64,000 nt of DNA from Bordetella pseudohinzii (GTDB lineage Bacteria; Pseudomonadota; Gammaproteobacteria; Burkholderiales; Burkholderiaceae_B): contig NZ_JHEP02000003.1 in the NCBI RefSeq assembly GCF_000657795.2, positions 186,001-250,000 on the forward strand. Direction: 5' to 3'. Made by a program: the position numbers and the translations under genes. A model generated the notes under the pieces. The model ran no database searches, was not told the DNA's origin, and worked only from the letters and a program-made list of their open reading frames with translations. Numbering within the stretch: the stretch's first letter is position 1; each line of letters begins with the position of its first letter. Of the stretch, positions 28,038-36,330 are shown piece after piece.

Positions 28038-28912
28038 ACTTTCTTGACCTCGGCTCGTCCGAACAGGCCATTGGGCCGCGCGGCGAGCACCGCGATGACC
28101 AGGGCGAAGGTGATGATCTGGGTGTAGCCCGAGCCCAGCGTGACCGTGACCAGCGCCTCGGCGATGCCGAAGATCAGGCCGGCCAGCATCACGCCCCAGG
28201 CCGAAGCGATGCCGCCCAGGATCGCCACCGCGAAGGCCTTCAGGCCGAACAGCGTGCCCATGTCGGCGCTCACGTTGAATAGCGGCGCGATCAGGATTCC
28301 GGCCACGCCCGCGAACAGCGTCGACACGGCGAAGGCGGCGGAGACCGCGCGCTTGATCGGGATGCCCATCAGACGCGCGGCGTCACGGTTTTGCACCACC
28401 GCCAGGAGCGCCGTGCCCCAGCGCGTGCGGCGCGCCAGCAGATGCAGCGCCGCCGCCAGCGCCAGACCGAGCAGCGGAATCAGCAGCTGCAGCGGATATA
28501 CCCCCAGTCCCAGTCCGGCGATCTCGATGGGTGCGACGGCCAGCGGCGACGGCAGGCTGCGGGGCTCCTTGCCGAAGGTATGCATGACCACGTTGTCGAG
28601 CACGATGCCGAGCGCGACCGTGGACATGAGCCAGGCATTCGAGCCGCGCGAGGCGAAGGGGCGCACCACGACGAACTCCACCACCAGGCCGTAAAGCGCG
28701 CAGCCGACCAGCGCGATCAGGATGGCCGGCGCCATGCCCCAGCCCAGGGTCTGGGCGAAGGTGAAGCAGAGCACCGCGCCCAGCATCATCGAACTGCCCT
28801 GGGCAAAGTTGACGGTCCCCGAGACCGAGTAAGTGATGTGGAAACCCAGGGCCATGAGGCCATACATGCTTCCCAGGCCCAGGCCGCTGATCAGCGCCGC
28901 CAGCAACTGCAT
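28034..28912 (-). CDS. LivH-type ABC transporter permease
   Basis: A 292-residue inner-membrane permease with about eight helices and the LivH signature (GLMALGFHITYSVSGTVNFAQGS; a central AILGGIASAWGVMLAGL). It is the partner of the fused LivM-G-F protein, whose start overlaps its stop, and lies 21 bp downstream of the receptor gene. With the fusion, two proteins plus the receptor make a complete importer. Confidence 0.93.
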   Translation of the reverse strand: MQLLAALISGLGLGSMYGLMALGFHITYSVSGTVNFAQGSSMMLGAVLCFTFAQTLGWGMAPAILIALVGCALYGLVVEFVVVRPFASRGSNAWLMSTVALGIVLDNVVMHTFGKEPRSLPSPLAVAPIEIAGLGLGVYPLQLLIPLLGLALAAALHLLARRTRWGTALLAVVQNRDAARLMGIPIKRAVSAAFAVSTLFAGVAGILIAPLFNVSADMGTLFGLKAFAVAILGGIASAWGVMLAGLIFGIAEALVTVTLGSGYTQIITFALVIAVLAARPNGLFGRAEVKKV

Positions 28913-28933
28913 GGTGTTCTCCGATGCGTCCGC

Positions 28934-30118
28934 TTACTGCGCCAGCCCGACGGGCAGGATGCGGTTGTCGATGAACTGCGCCCAGACATAGTCTTTTTCG
29001 GTCAGCGCGTCATGCACGGCGGGGGTGAAGGGCTGCTTGTATTGCTTGATCAGACCGTCGTAGCCGTCGATTTTGTAGAAACCCTGGCGGATCGCATCGC
29101 CATCGGTCGAGCCCGCGCGTTCGATGGCCAGCGCGGTGAGCTGCATGGCGTCATAGGCATTGGCCACGCCCACGGCCGGCGTGATGTTCTCCGGCCCCTT
29201 CACGTCGGGGTATTTGGCCTTGAGCGCGGCGATGACCTTCTCGCCCACCGGCGACTGCTTGCCGAAAAAGCTGTAGGTCTGGACGAAATGCACTTCCTTG
29301 GCATTGGGGCCGGCCAGCTCGGTGAAGCGGCCGCCCGCGGGACCCCAGTGCGACACCACCGGCACTTTCCAGCCCATGCGGTCGAGCGACTTCACGACCT
29401 GGGCCGAGGGGCCGACGTTGCCCACCATGAACAGCGTGTCGGCGCCGGCGGCCTTCAGCCGGGTGAGCTGCGGCACCACGTCGACGTCGTTGCCCTCGAA
29501 TTTCTCGCTACCGACCGGCTTCATGCCTTTGGCGGCAAGCGCGGCCACCAGGCCTTTTTCGTTGGACTCGCCCCAGGGATTGTTGACCATGATGAGGCCG
29601 AACTTCGAGGTCTTGAAGTGCTTCTGCGCATAGTCGACCATGCCCATGTCGACGATCTCGTCCACGGCGGACACGCGGAAAACATAGTTGGGGTTGGCGC
29701 CGTTCTTGGTGATCGGCGTGCCGGCGGCCCAGGGGCCCATGAACGGCACTTTGGCCTGGTTGACCAGCGGCACGATGGCCATCGACACCGGCGTGTCCAG
29801 CCCGCCGAAGATCACCGCCGCCTTTTCCTTGTAGATCAGCTCGCGCGCGGCCACCACGCCCTTGGCGGGGTTGGCCTCGTCGTCGCGGCGCACCAGCTCG
29901 AGCTTGCGGCCGCCGAGCAGGCCGCCCTTGGCATTGATTTCGTCGATCGCCACCAGCATGCCGCGCGAGATGGCTTCACCGGCCAGCGCCGACTGGCCCG
30001 ACAGCGCGGTGATCAGGCCGATCTTGATCGGCTCGGCGGCGATGGCCTGCGGGCCGAGACCGGCGCTCAACAGGGCGATTGCGGTGTAAACGAAGGTACG
30101 GCGAGACAGACGAGACAT
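28934..30118 (-). CDS. Periplasmic substrate-binding protein of the Liv-type transporter
   Basis: A 394-residue type I periplasmic binding protein (IKIGLITALSGQSALAGEAI; GGLDTPVSMAIVPLVNQAKVPF). The leader contains SRRTFVYTA, a good twin-arginine motif, followed by a hydrophobic stretch and cleavage near AIA-AE (about residue 28), so Tat export is possible though Sec cannot be excluded. First gene of the minus-strand operon (receptor, LivH, LivM-G-F). The ligand is not determinable; the divergent amidase/deacetylase genes suggest an amide or ureide-like compound. Confidence 0.88.
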   Translation of the reverse strand: MSRLSRRTFVYTAIALLSAGLGPQAIAAEPIKIGLITALSGQSALAGEAISRGMLVAIDEINAKGGLLGGRKLELVRRDDEANPAKGVVAARELIYKEKAAVIFGGLDTPVSMAIVPLVNQAKVPFMGPWAAGTPITKNGANPNYVFRVSAVDEIVDMGMVDYAQKHFKTSKFGLIMVNNPWGESNEKGLVAALAAKGMKPVGSEKFEGNDVDVVPQLTRLKAAGADTLFMVGNVGPSAQVVKSLDRMGWKVPVVSHWGPAGGRFTELAGPNAKEVHFVQTYSFFGKQSPVGEKVIAALKAKYPDVKGPENITPAVGVANAYDAMQLTALAIERAGSTDGDAIRQGFYKIDGYDGLIKQYKQPFTPAVHDALTEKDYVWAQFIDNRILPVGLAQ

Positions 30119-30392
30119 GGAATTCTCCCGGGGGTTGGTGATGGCAGGCGTATCGGCCGCTGTCCCGGTTCAAGCAAAAGCCATGCCAGTTCTTGCGTGT
30201 GCCTGGGCATCCTGGCACAGGGTTTGCTTGTGTACGCAGGTGTTTTTGACGGCAATCCAAGGTATTTATTGCTGACAATTAATCGGCTCATTGACGGGAA
30301 AAAAGGCCGCGCCGCGCTTTCGACGGCAGGCCGCGAGTCTCTTTCCGCCGCGATCCGAACGCACAGAAACAGTGCACTCATGGGAGCAAACG

Positions 30393-30827
30393 ATGCACAC
30401 CGCACCAAACTGGAACAGTGACGCCGCCCCGACGGATCCCGGCGCGATCGTCGACGCCTATCTCACCACGCTGATGAAGCCCGATCCCGAGGGCGCGCGC
30501 CGCTATGTGAGTCCGGCGCTGCGTATCCGTTTCACGGGCGGACGCGAAATGCGCGACCCGGGCGAATGCACCGCCTTCAATGCCTCGCGCTACAAGTGGG
30601 TGAAAAAGCGCTTTGAATCCACCGATGTGGTGGCGGGCGCAACGTACGAGCACGCGGTGGTGTACAACCGCGGCACGCTCCATGGCGAATGGCTGGACGG
30701 CACCCCGTTCGAAGGCAATCGCTACATCGACCGCTATGTCGTTCGCCGCGGCCTGATCACGGAAATGGACGTCTGGAACGACAGCGCCGAATGGTTGCTG
30801 GCGCGCGCGGGGCTGGCCGAGAAATGA
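30393..30827 (+). CDS. SnoaL/NTF2-like protein
   Basis: A 144-residue protein with the cone-like NTF2/SnoaL pattern: N-terminal helix IVDAYLTTLMKPDPEGARRYV, then alternating strands ending in TPFEGNRYIDRYVVRRGLITEMDVWND. Such proteins are small isomerases, hydratases or binding proteins; the role here is unknown. ATG 30393 is chosen for its GGGAG at 30382-30386. Its stop overlaps the deacetylase start by 4 bp, so they are co-translated. Confidence 0.8.
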   Translation: MHTAPNWNSDAAPTDPGAIVDAYLTTLMKPDPEGARRYVSPALRIRFTGGREMRDPGECTAFNASRYKWVKKRFESTDVVAGATYEHAVVYNRGTLHGEWLDGTPFEGNRYIDRYVVRRGLITEMDVWNDSAEWLLARAGLAEK

Positions 30828-31756
30828 GCGCCGTCGCTGACGCCGGGCGCTTTGGCCCCTTGCCCACGCATGGCCGTTTCGACTACTCGCCCATCCATGG
30901 CCGCGCCGACTATGCCTGGCCCGGGGGGGCGCGCCTTGCGGTCTATCTGGGTTTCAATATCGAGCACTTTGCCTATGGCGCCGGCATGGGCGCGCGGCTA
31001 GGGGCCAGCTTCGGCGAGCCCGATGTGCTGAACTACGCCTGGCGCGAGTACGGCAACCGCGTCGGCGCCTGGCGCTGCCTGGAGCTGTTCGACGCGCTGC
31101 GCCTGCCCGCCGGGGTGATCGCCAATACCGCCATCCTCGATCATTGCCCCGAGCTGATCGACGCCTGCGTGGCGCGCGGCGACGAATTGATCGCCCATGG
31201 CCATACCAACGCCGAGCACCAGGGCGGCTACGATGAAGCCACCGAGCGCGCGCTGCTGGAGCATTGCGCGCAGCGTTTCGCCGCGCGCACCGGCAGCCGT
31301 CCCGCCGGCTGGCTTTCGCCCTGGATCGCCGAGTCGCCGCTTACCTGCGATCTGCTGGCCGAAACGGGCTACCGCTACACGCTGAACTGGTGCCACGACG
31401 ACCAGCCGATTGTGCTGCGCACCCGGAGCGCCGCGCCGCTGTGGTCGGTACCGTATCCACAGGAGGTCAACGACATCCCCATGATCGTGGCGCGCCAGAT
31501 GGACGGCAAGGATTTCGCCCAGCTCATCATCGATAACTTCGACGAGATGCTCGAACAGTCCCGGCGGCAGCCGCTGGTCATGGGCATCGCGCTGCATCCC
31601 TATCTCGTGGGCCAGCCGTACCGGCTGCGCCACCTGCGCCGCGCGCTCGCGCACATCGCCGGCCATCGCGACAGCGGCGATGTCTGGTTCACCACTCCGG
31701 GCGCGATCTGCGCCCACGTTGATATGCTTTCCCGCGCCAAGGAGACGCTTGCATGA
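30824..31756 (+). CDS. Polysaccharide-deacetylase-fold hydrolase, PuuE (allantoinase)-like
   Basis: A 310-residue CE4/NodB-fold protein. It has the family topology (LAVYLGFNIEHFAYG; NTAILDHCPELIDACVARGDELIAHG cut here to its core; HGHTNAEHQ; GWLSPWIAES; MGIALHPYLVGQPYRL) but resembles the cofactor-independent allantoinase PuuE branch more than chitin deacetylases: the TxDD metal motif is not visible. No signal peptide, so it is cytosolic. It is translationally coupled on both sides (ATGA overlaps with the SnoaL-like gene and with the amidase). Probable hydrolysis of a cyclic amide or N-acyl bond in a nitrogen-compound pathway; substrate unknown. Confidence 0.8.
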   Translation: MSAVADAGRFGPLPTHGRFDYSPIHGRADYAWPGGARLAVYLGFNIEHFAYGAGMGARLGASFGEPDVLNYAWREYGNRVGAWRCLELFDALRLPAGVIANTAILDHCPELIDACVARGDELIAHGHTNAEHQGGYDEATERALLEHCAQRFAARTGSRPAGWLSPWIAESPLTCDLLAETGYRYTLNWCHDDQPIVLRTRSAAPLWSVPYPQEVNDIPMIVARQMDGKDFAQLIIDNFDEMLEQSRRQPLVMGIALHPYLVGQPYRLRHLRRALAHIAGHRDSGDVWFTTPGAICAHVDMLSRAKETLA

Positions 31757-33009
31757 CTTCGCCTGAATCCGGTCTGCCCTTCACCGACACCGCGGGCGCC
31801 TGGGTGCCGCACGGCCGCTTCCGCCTGGCGCCTTCGGGCACTGGCCCGCTCGACGGCCTGCGCTTCGCCGCGAAGGACTTGTTCGACGTGGCCGGCCACG
31901 CCACCGGCGCCGGCAACCCCGACTGGCTCGCGACCCATGCGCCGGCCCAGGCCACCAGTCCGGTCATCGCGCGTTTGCTCGCGGCGGGCGCGGAACTGCA
32001 TGGCAAGACCATCACCGACGAACTCGCCTACAGCATCCAGGGCGAGAACGTGCACTACGGCACGCCGCTGAACACGCGCGCGCCCGACCGCGTGCCGGGC
32101 GGCTCATCCAGCGGTTCGGCCGCGGCGGTGGCCGCGGGTCTGGTCGATTTCGCGTTGGGCACCGATACCGGCGGCTCGACGCGCGTGCCGGCCAGCTACT
32201 GCGGACTTTGGGGGCTGCGCACCACGCACGGCCTGGTCAGCGCCGAGCACATGGTGCCGCTCTCGCCCTTGTTCGACACCGTGACCTGGCTGGCCGCCGA
32301 TGCCAGCGTTTTCGAGCGCGTCGGCCAGACCTTGCTGCCCGAGCCGGCCGGCCTGGCATGGTCGTCGGCCGTGGTGTTGAGCGATGCCTGCATCCAGGCC
32401 GACGCCGTGTTCCAGCCGCTGCTGCGTGCCGTGGCGCGGACGCTCGAAACCGGGCTGGGCCTGCCGGTCGGCAACGCGCCGGCCTCGGATACGGACCTCG
32501 AGCAATGGCGCCAGACTTATGTGACGGTGTCGGCCTACGATGCGTGGCAAACGCATGGCGATTGGGTCACCCGTGTCCAGCCCGCCTTCGGCGCGGCCGT
32601 GGCGGGCCGCTGGAAGATGGCGGCCGCCGTCAGCGCGCAGGCCGCCGCGCAGGCCAGCGCCGAGCAGGCCCGGTTGCGCGCGCAGATCCATGCGCTGCTG
32701 GGCCGGGACACGGTCGCGGTGCTGCCTTCGGCATCCAGCGTGGCGATATCGCGCACCGCCGACCCGCTCACCGTGGATCAGATTCGCGCCAACACCTTTC
32801 GCATTACGTCGATCGCCGGCCTGGCCGGACTGCCGCAGGTGAACATCCCCTTCGTCGGGGCCGATGGGCTGCCGGCGGGGGTGTCGCTGCTCGGTCCGGC
32901 CGGCAGCGATCTGGCGCTGATCCGTCTGGCGGTGGCCGTGGGCCGGCAGCTCGCGGCCATCGGCGCCGAAGCCCAGCCGTCCGCCGCCCTTGCGGCGATG
33001 GCAAAATAA
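31753..33009 (+). CDS. Amidase signature family hydrolase
   Basis: A 418-residue amidase with the Ser-cisSer-Lys triad in place: the lysine in FAAKDLFDVAG (about 37), the cis-serine in PGGSSSGSAAAV (about 117) and the nucleophile in TDTGGSTRVPAS (about 141). The C-terminal RITSIAGLAGLPQVNIPF segment is also typical. It hydrolyses a carboxamide to acid and ammonia, in the cytosol. Shorter than GatA (about 480), so a catabolic amidase rather than a tRNA amidotransferase. ATG 31753 overlaps the deacetylase stop. Confidence 0.9.
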   Translation: MTSPESGLPFTDTAGAWVPHGRFRLAPSGTGPLDGLRFAAKDLFDVAGHATGAGNPDWLATHAPAQATSPVIARLLAAGAELHGKTITDELAYSIQGENVHYGTPLNTRAPDRVPGGSSSGSAAAVAAGLVDFALGTDTGGSTRVPASYCGLWGLRTTHGLVSAEHMVPLSPLFDTVTWLAADASVFERVGQTLLPEPAGLAWSSAVVLSDACIQADAVFQPLLRAVARTLETGLGLPVGNAPASDTDLEQWRQTYVTVSAYDAWQTHGDWVTRVQPAFGAAVAGRWKMAAAVSAQAAAQASAEQARLRAQIHALLGRDTVAVLPSASSVAISRTADPLTVDQIRANTFRITSIAGLAGLPQVNIPFVGADGLPAGVSLLGPAGSDLALIRLAVAVGRQLAAIGAEAQPSAALAAMAK

Positions 33010-33057
33010 GCCGCTCGCAACCGGCGCGGGACTCGCCCCGCGCCCGATGAAACCGCC

Positions 33058-33840
33058 ATGAAGAAAGCAGCCTCTCCTCGCCCCGCCGGCCCGGTCACGC
33101 GCGCAAGCGCCGCGCCGCGCGGCCGGCCCAAGGTGCGCCCGGGTGCGCTGGCGCCCGCCGGCGCCGGCGGAACCGAAGATGCGGAGACCCGGATCTACCA
33201 ATCGGTGGTGAGCGGGGTGATGAGCCAGCGCCTGCGTCCTGGCACCAAGCTGCCCGAAGCGGCCTTGTGCGAACTGTTCGGCGTGGGGCGCAGCGCGGTG
33301 CAGAAGGCCTTGCAGCGCCTGGCGCATGATCATGTGGTGGAACTGCGGCCCAACCGGGGCGCGATCGTGGCGATGCCTTCCCGTGAAGAGGTCGGCATGC
33401 TGTTCGAGGCGCGCCGGGCCCTCGAAGCGGCCATCCTGCCGCTGGTGGCACAGTCCGCCAGCCGCGCCGACTTTGCCTCGCTGCGGCGCCAGCTGCGCGA
33501 CGAACACCGCGCCATGCACGACTATCCCCAGACGGAATGGGCGCGTCTGGCGAGCGCCTTTCACCTGCGCCTGGGCGAGCTGTCGCGCAACCCCATCCTG
33601 GCGCGCTACCTGGCCGAGATTATTTCGCGCTGCTCATTGGTGGTGGCGATCTTCCAGCCGCCGGGCAATGCCACCTGCGAACACGACGAACATGCGCGCG
33701 TGGTGGACTTTCTCGAGCAGGGCCGCGTGGCCGAGGCGATCGCCGAAATGGATCTGCACCTGCGCCAGCTCGAGTCGCATATCCAACTGGTGGAGACGCA
33801 GCCCGAACGCAGTCTGGCCGACATGCTGGGCCTGGGCTGA
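33058..33840 (+). CDS. GntR family regulator, FCD domain
   Basis: A 260-residue regulator. A low-complexity Arg/Pro/Ala N-terminus (1-38) precedes a GntR winged helix (about 42-108: ETRIYQSVVSGVMSQRLRPG; LCELFGVGRSAVQKALQRL) and an FCD ligand domain with metal-ligand histidines (AFHLRLGELSRN; NATCEHDEHARVVDFLEQG; MDLHLRQLESH). It is 48 bp after the amidase and probably controls this operon and the divergent Liv transporter; I saw no clear shared operator. Confidence 0.9.
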   Translation: MKKAASPRPAGPVTRASAAPRGRPKVRPGALAPAGAGGTEDAETRIYQSVVSGVMSQRLRPGTKLPEAALCELFGVGRSAVQKALQRLAHDHVVELRPNRGAIVAMPSREEVGMLFEARRALEAAILPLVAQSASRADFASLRRQLRDEHRAMHDYPQTEWARLASAFHLRLGELSRNPILARYLAEIISRCSLVVAIFQPPGNATCEHDEHARVVDFLEQGRVAEAIAEMDLHLRQLESHIQLVETQPERSLADMLGLG

Positions 33841-33861
33841 GCCGCCCGAGCGCCGGGCGCG

Positions 33862-34026
33862 TCAAGCGGCTTCGCTGGAACCGGTCTCCTGCCGCGCCGT
33901 CATCGCCTTCTGCTTGGCCTTCTCCGCTTTTTCGCCATCGTGATGAGACTTGATGGCGAGAAACATGAAGGTGCCCAACACGAGGAGTTTGAACGCACCA
34001 AAGACGACAGGGACCCAAAAATTCAT
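33862..34026 (-). CDS. Small single-helix membrane protein
   Basis: A 54-residue protein with one transmembrane helix (about 4-25) and a highly charged, Lys/Glu-rich C-terminal tail. The start at 34026 is preferred because GAGGAAAT lies just upstream; an 11-residue extension to 34059 is possible. No family recognised. It is convergent with the GntR gene. Confidence 0.6.
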   Translation of the reverse strand: MNFWVPVVFGAFKLLVLGTFMFLAIKSHHDGEKAEKAKQKAMTARQETGSSEAA

Positions 34027-34142
34027 TATTTCCTCAACACGCTGCTGCGGCAGCTTCATTTACGGCGACGGGCCAGGCAAACCCGGCGCGGCGAGTGCTA
34101 GTGTACTCGCGCCATGTCAAAGCCCCCGGAGCAGACCCTGGA

Positions 34143-34718
34143 TTAGGGGTTTGCGCGGCCATCCGTTTTTGAGGCGCCGCGCGCCATGCTGGAGAAAACG
34201 CCATCGCGGAGAACCCAGGCATGCAGGAGCGCGGCGCCGATATGGCCCAGGAGCACCGCGAAGAGCAGCCATGCTCCGACGCCGTGCGCCAGCCGCAACC
34301 AGGCGTAGAGCGTGGAATTTTCAGGGGCGATGGCGGGCAGGTTCCAGCCGTCCATGACGGTGACCGGCCAGTTTCCGGCCGAGCGCGTGGCCCAGCCAAG
34401 CAGGGGCAGGCCTAGCATCAAGAGATAGAGCAGCCAATGCGAGGCACGCGCCGCCACGGCCTGCCAAGGGGGAATACTCGCGGGCAGTGCCGGCACCGGC
34501 CGGCAGACGCGATTGATCAGGCGCAGCAGGGCCAGGCACAGGATGGCGATCCCCAATGGCTGGTGCAGGGCGAGCAAGCTTGGACGGAGAGACAGCGAAG
34601 TCATCATGCCCACGCCGATGAAGAGCATGGCCAGGATCGCGATGGCCATGACCCAGTGCAGAATCCGGGCCAGAAGGTTGAAGTGCCCAGGCGCGGCGCT
34701 TTTGGATACTTCCGCCAT
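34143..34718 (-). CDS. Cytochrome b561 family protein
   Basis: A 191-residue four-helix diheme cytochrome b. The heme histidines lie in ARILHWVMA (helix 1), LLALHQPLG (helix 2), ARASHWLLY (helix 3) and RLAHGVGAWLLFAVLLGHIGAA (helix 4, split here by its first half). It carries electrons across the inner membrane from quinol. Its start overlaps the stop of the catalase-like gene by one base, so the two are an operon and it probably donates electrons to that peroxidase. Confidence 0.9.
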   Translation of the reverse strand: MAEVSKSAAPGHFNLLARILHWVMAIAILAMLFIGVGMMTSLSLRPSLLALHQPLGIAILCLALLRLINRVCRPVPALPASIPPWQAVAARASHWLLYLLMLGLPLLGWATRSAGNWPVTVMDGWNLPAIAPENSTLYAWLRLAHGVGAWLLFAVLLGHIGAALLHAWVLRDGVFSSMARGASKTDGRANP

Positions 34719-35785
34719 TACTCGCTGTCCTTGTTGCCGATGGCCTCGGTGGCTTTGCCAAAGCCGATTTCACGCAGGCGTGCGTTATAGGAATGCGAAT
34801 AGATGCCCGCGCGCGCGGCCAGCACGGGATCGTTGGACAGCGCGATGCCCGAGGGCACCAGGGTGGGATCGAAGTTGATATCGCGGCATCCCCCCTCCGT
34901 CTGATCGCGGACCTTGGTCACTTCCAGCGTGCCGGCGACCACTTGTCGCCGTGTGGCCGGCCAGGGCTGCGACGGGTCGTCGACCGGATCGTCCGCCTGG
35001 GCCAGTTGCAGCACCAGGTCCCAATACAGGGGGCCATCGGCCAGGCGCCGCTTGATATCGTCAAACAAAAAATCATGGCTGGCATTCGCCCGCTCTTCGG
35101 CGGACAGGCCAGGCAGTTTTGCATGCGGCCGCATGGACCAGCGGACGGGCTGGCGCTGGCCGTTCTCCGCAATCAAGATAAAGGCATTGATCGCGTTGTA
35201 CTCGGCGCCCGCGAAACTGCTCGGCCAGGGCGCCGTGGCTTTGTACTCCGTCAACTTGCGCGCCTCGGGATATTCCTCGAAGAATGCGGCGACGCGCGCG
35301 GGATCCGGCTGCCCCGTGGCCGGGTCGGGCTGGAAGGCTTTTCTTTGCGCCAGGAAGCCCTCGGCATTGCGAGTCGCGAAGTAAGGGGCGTTGTTCAGCT
35401 TCATCCGCCATTGGGATTTGTCGTCGGCGCTTAGCAGCAAGGCCATGCTGACCGTGGCGGTCGAGGTGTCCGCGGCATGGGGATCTTCGGCGCCGATGGA
35501 AAAGCGCCCGATGGCCGGCACTTCCTTCTGGGAAAACACCCTGGCCTTGGAGAGCGAGGCCGCGGCGCCGCTGCTGCGGAAAACGCCGGCGAAGCACATC
35601 CCCTTGCCATGCGCGCGGCGGTAGCCGGGGTCGAAGTGTTGCAGCGTGTCGCCAAGAAAGGTCCGGGTGGTGGCGCGGTGGCCTATCAGGCCGGCCGTCC
35701 AGGCGAATGCCAGCGCCAGGCCTGCGGCGATGGCCGCGATGGCCGCGAGAGGCAGATAGACGGTTTTTAATTTCCGGATGCGCAC
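34718..35785 (-). CDS. Membrane-anchored catalase-family peroxidase (SrpA-like)
   Basis: A 355-residue heme protein of the short catalase-related class. A GTG start at 35785 with AGGGAAG upstream gives a basic N-terminus and one anchor helix (about 9-32), placing the enzyme in the periplasm. The catalytic histidine lies in RRAHGKGMCFAG; the proximal heme-ligand region is near RAGIYSHSYNARLREIGFG. Much shorter than true catalases (about 480), so peroxidase activity with an organic or quinol donor is likelier than dismutation. Coupled with cytochrome b561; divergent from an HxlR regulator. Confidence 0.87.
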   Translation of the reverse strand: MRIRKLKTVYLPLAAIAAIAAGLALAFAWTAGLIGHRATTRTFLGDTLQHFDPGYRRAHGKGMCFAGVFRSSGAAASLSKARVFSQKEVPAIGRFSIGAEDPHAADTSTATVSMALLLSADDKSQWRMKLNNAPYFATRNAEGFLAQRKAFQPDPATGQPDPARVAAFFEEYPEARKLTEYKATAPWPSSFAGAEYNAINAFILIAENGQRQPVRWSMRPHAKLPGLSAEERANASHDFLFDDIKRRLADGPLYWDLVLQLAQADDPVDDPSQPWPATRRQVVAGTLEVTKVRDQTEGGCRDINFDPTLVPSGIALSNDPVLAARAGIYSHSYNARLREIGFGKATEAIGNKDSE

Positions 35786-35852
35786 GCGGCTTCCCTGGGC
35801 CCTTGACCTATGTTGATCTCCCAATATAAGCTGTTCCACCCATTCATGGAAG

Positions 35853-35872
35853 TACACACCTTTTGGTTAGTA
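35853..35872 (+). promoter_or_regulatory. Palindromic operator candidate for HxlR
   Basis: TAC-N2-ACC-TTTT-GGT-N2-GTA, an imperfect palindrome ending on the first base of the hxlR start codon and about 70 bp upstream of the divergent catalase-like gene. It is well placed for autorepression and control of both genes; binding is inferred. Confidence 0.4.
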
Positions 35873-36300
35873 TGATGCCAGCAAGCCGCGCCAAGGTCCC
35901 CAGGCCTCAAGATCCCCTCCTTGCCGACGAGCGCACCCTCACGGCCAAGCTCCGGCGCGGCGAGCTGTTCACCGGCCATTGCCGGGCCAGGGAAGTGCTC
36001 GCCCACGTGACGAGTTTGTGGGGCGTGTTATGCCTCATTGCCCTGCGCGATGGCACGCTGCGCTATAGCGAGTTGCGGCGCAAAGTGAACGGCATCAGCG
36101 AGAAGATGCTGTCGCAGACGCTGCAACGGCTTGAAGGGAATGGGCTTGTGCGCCGGACGTCCTATCCGGTTGTCCCGCCGCATGTCGAGTACGACCTGAC
36201 TCCCTTCGGCGAGGGAGCGGCGCGGCATGTGGCCGCGCTCGCGGATTGGCTGGAGCTGAATCTCCATCACGTCCCGGACGCCCAGCGCGATGCCGGTTGA
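35872..36300 (+). CDS. HxlR family transcriptional regulator
   Basis: A 142-residue MarR-like winged-helix protein of the HxlR class: HVTSLWGVLCLIALRDGTLRYSELRRKVNGISEKMLSQTLQRLE is its core (shown elsewhere in pieces), followed by the wing VRRTSYPVVPPHVEYDLTPFG. A Cys at about 41 (FTGHCRARE) is at the position that senses oxidants or electrophiles in HxlR proteins such as YodB and HypR. It is divergent from the peroxidase operon, so redox control of that operon is likely. Starts at 35863 (TTG) and 35875 are alternatives. Confidence 0.88.
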   Translation: MMPASRAKVPRPQDPLLADERTLTAKLRRGELFTGHCRAREVLAHVTSLWGVLCLIALRDGTLRYSELRRKVNGISEKMLSQTLQRLEGNGLVRRTSYPVVPPHVEYDLTPFGEGAARHVAALADWLELNLHHVPDAQRDAG

Positions 36301-36330
36301 TGAAGCGCGGCCTCGATAACAGGCCGGGCG

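Noticed and set aside
30229-30238. TGTGTACGCA, a possible GntR half-palindrome between the Liv receptor and the SnoaL-like gene
   Set aside because: Short, single copy and not a good match to the FCD-type consensus.
30273-30290. TGACAATTAATCGGCTCA resembling the trp/tac promoter -35 region
   Set aside because: No acceptable -10 box follows at 16-18 bp on either strand, so I do not call a promoter.
28391-30421. 676-codon plus-strand open frame over livH and the receptor gene
   Set aside because: It lies antisense to two clear transporter genes, has shadow-like composition and no recognisable domain.
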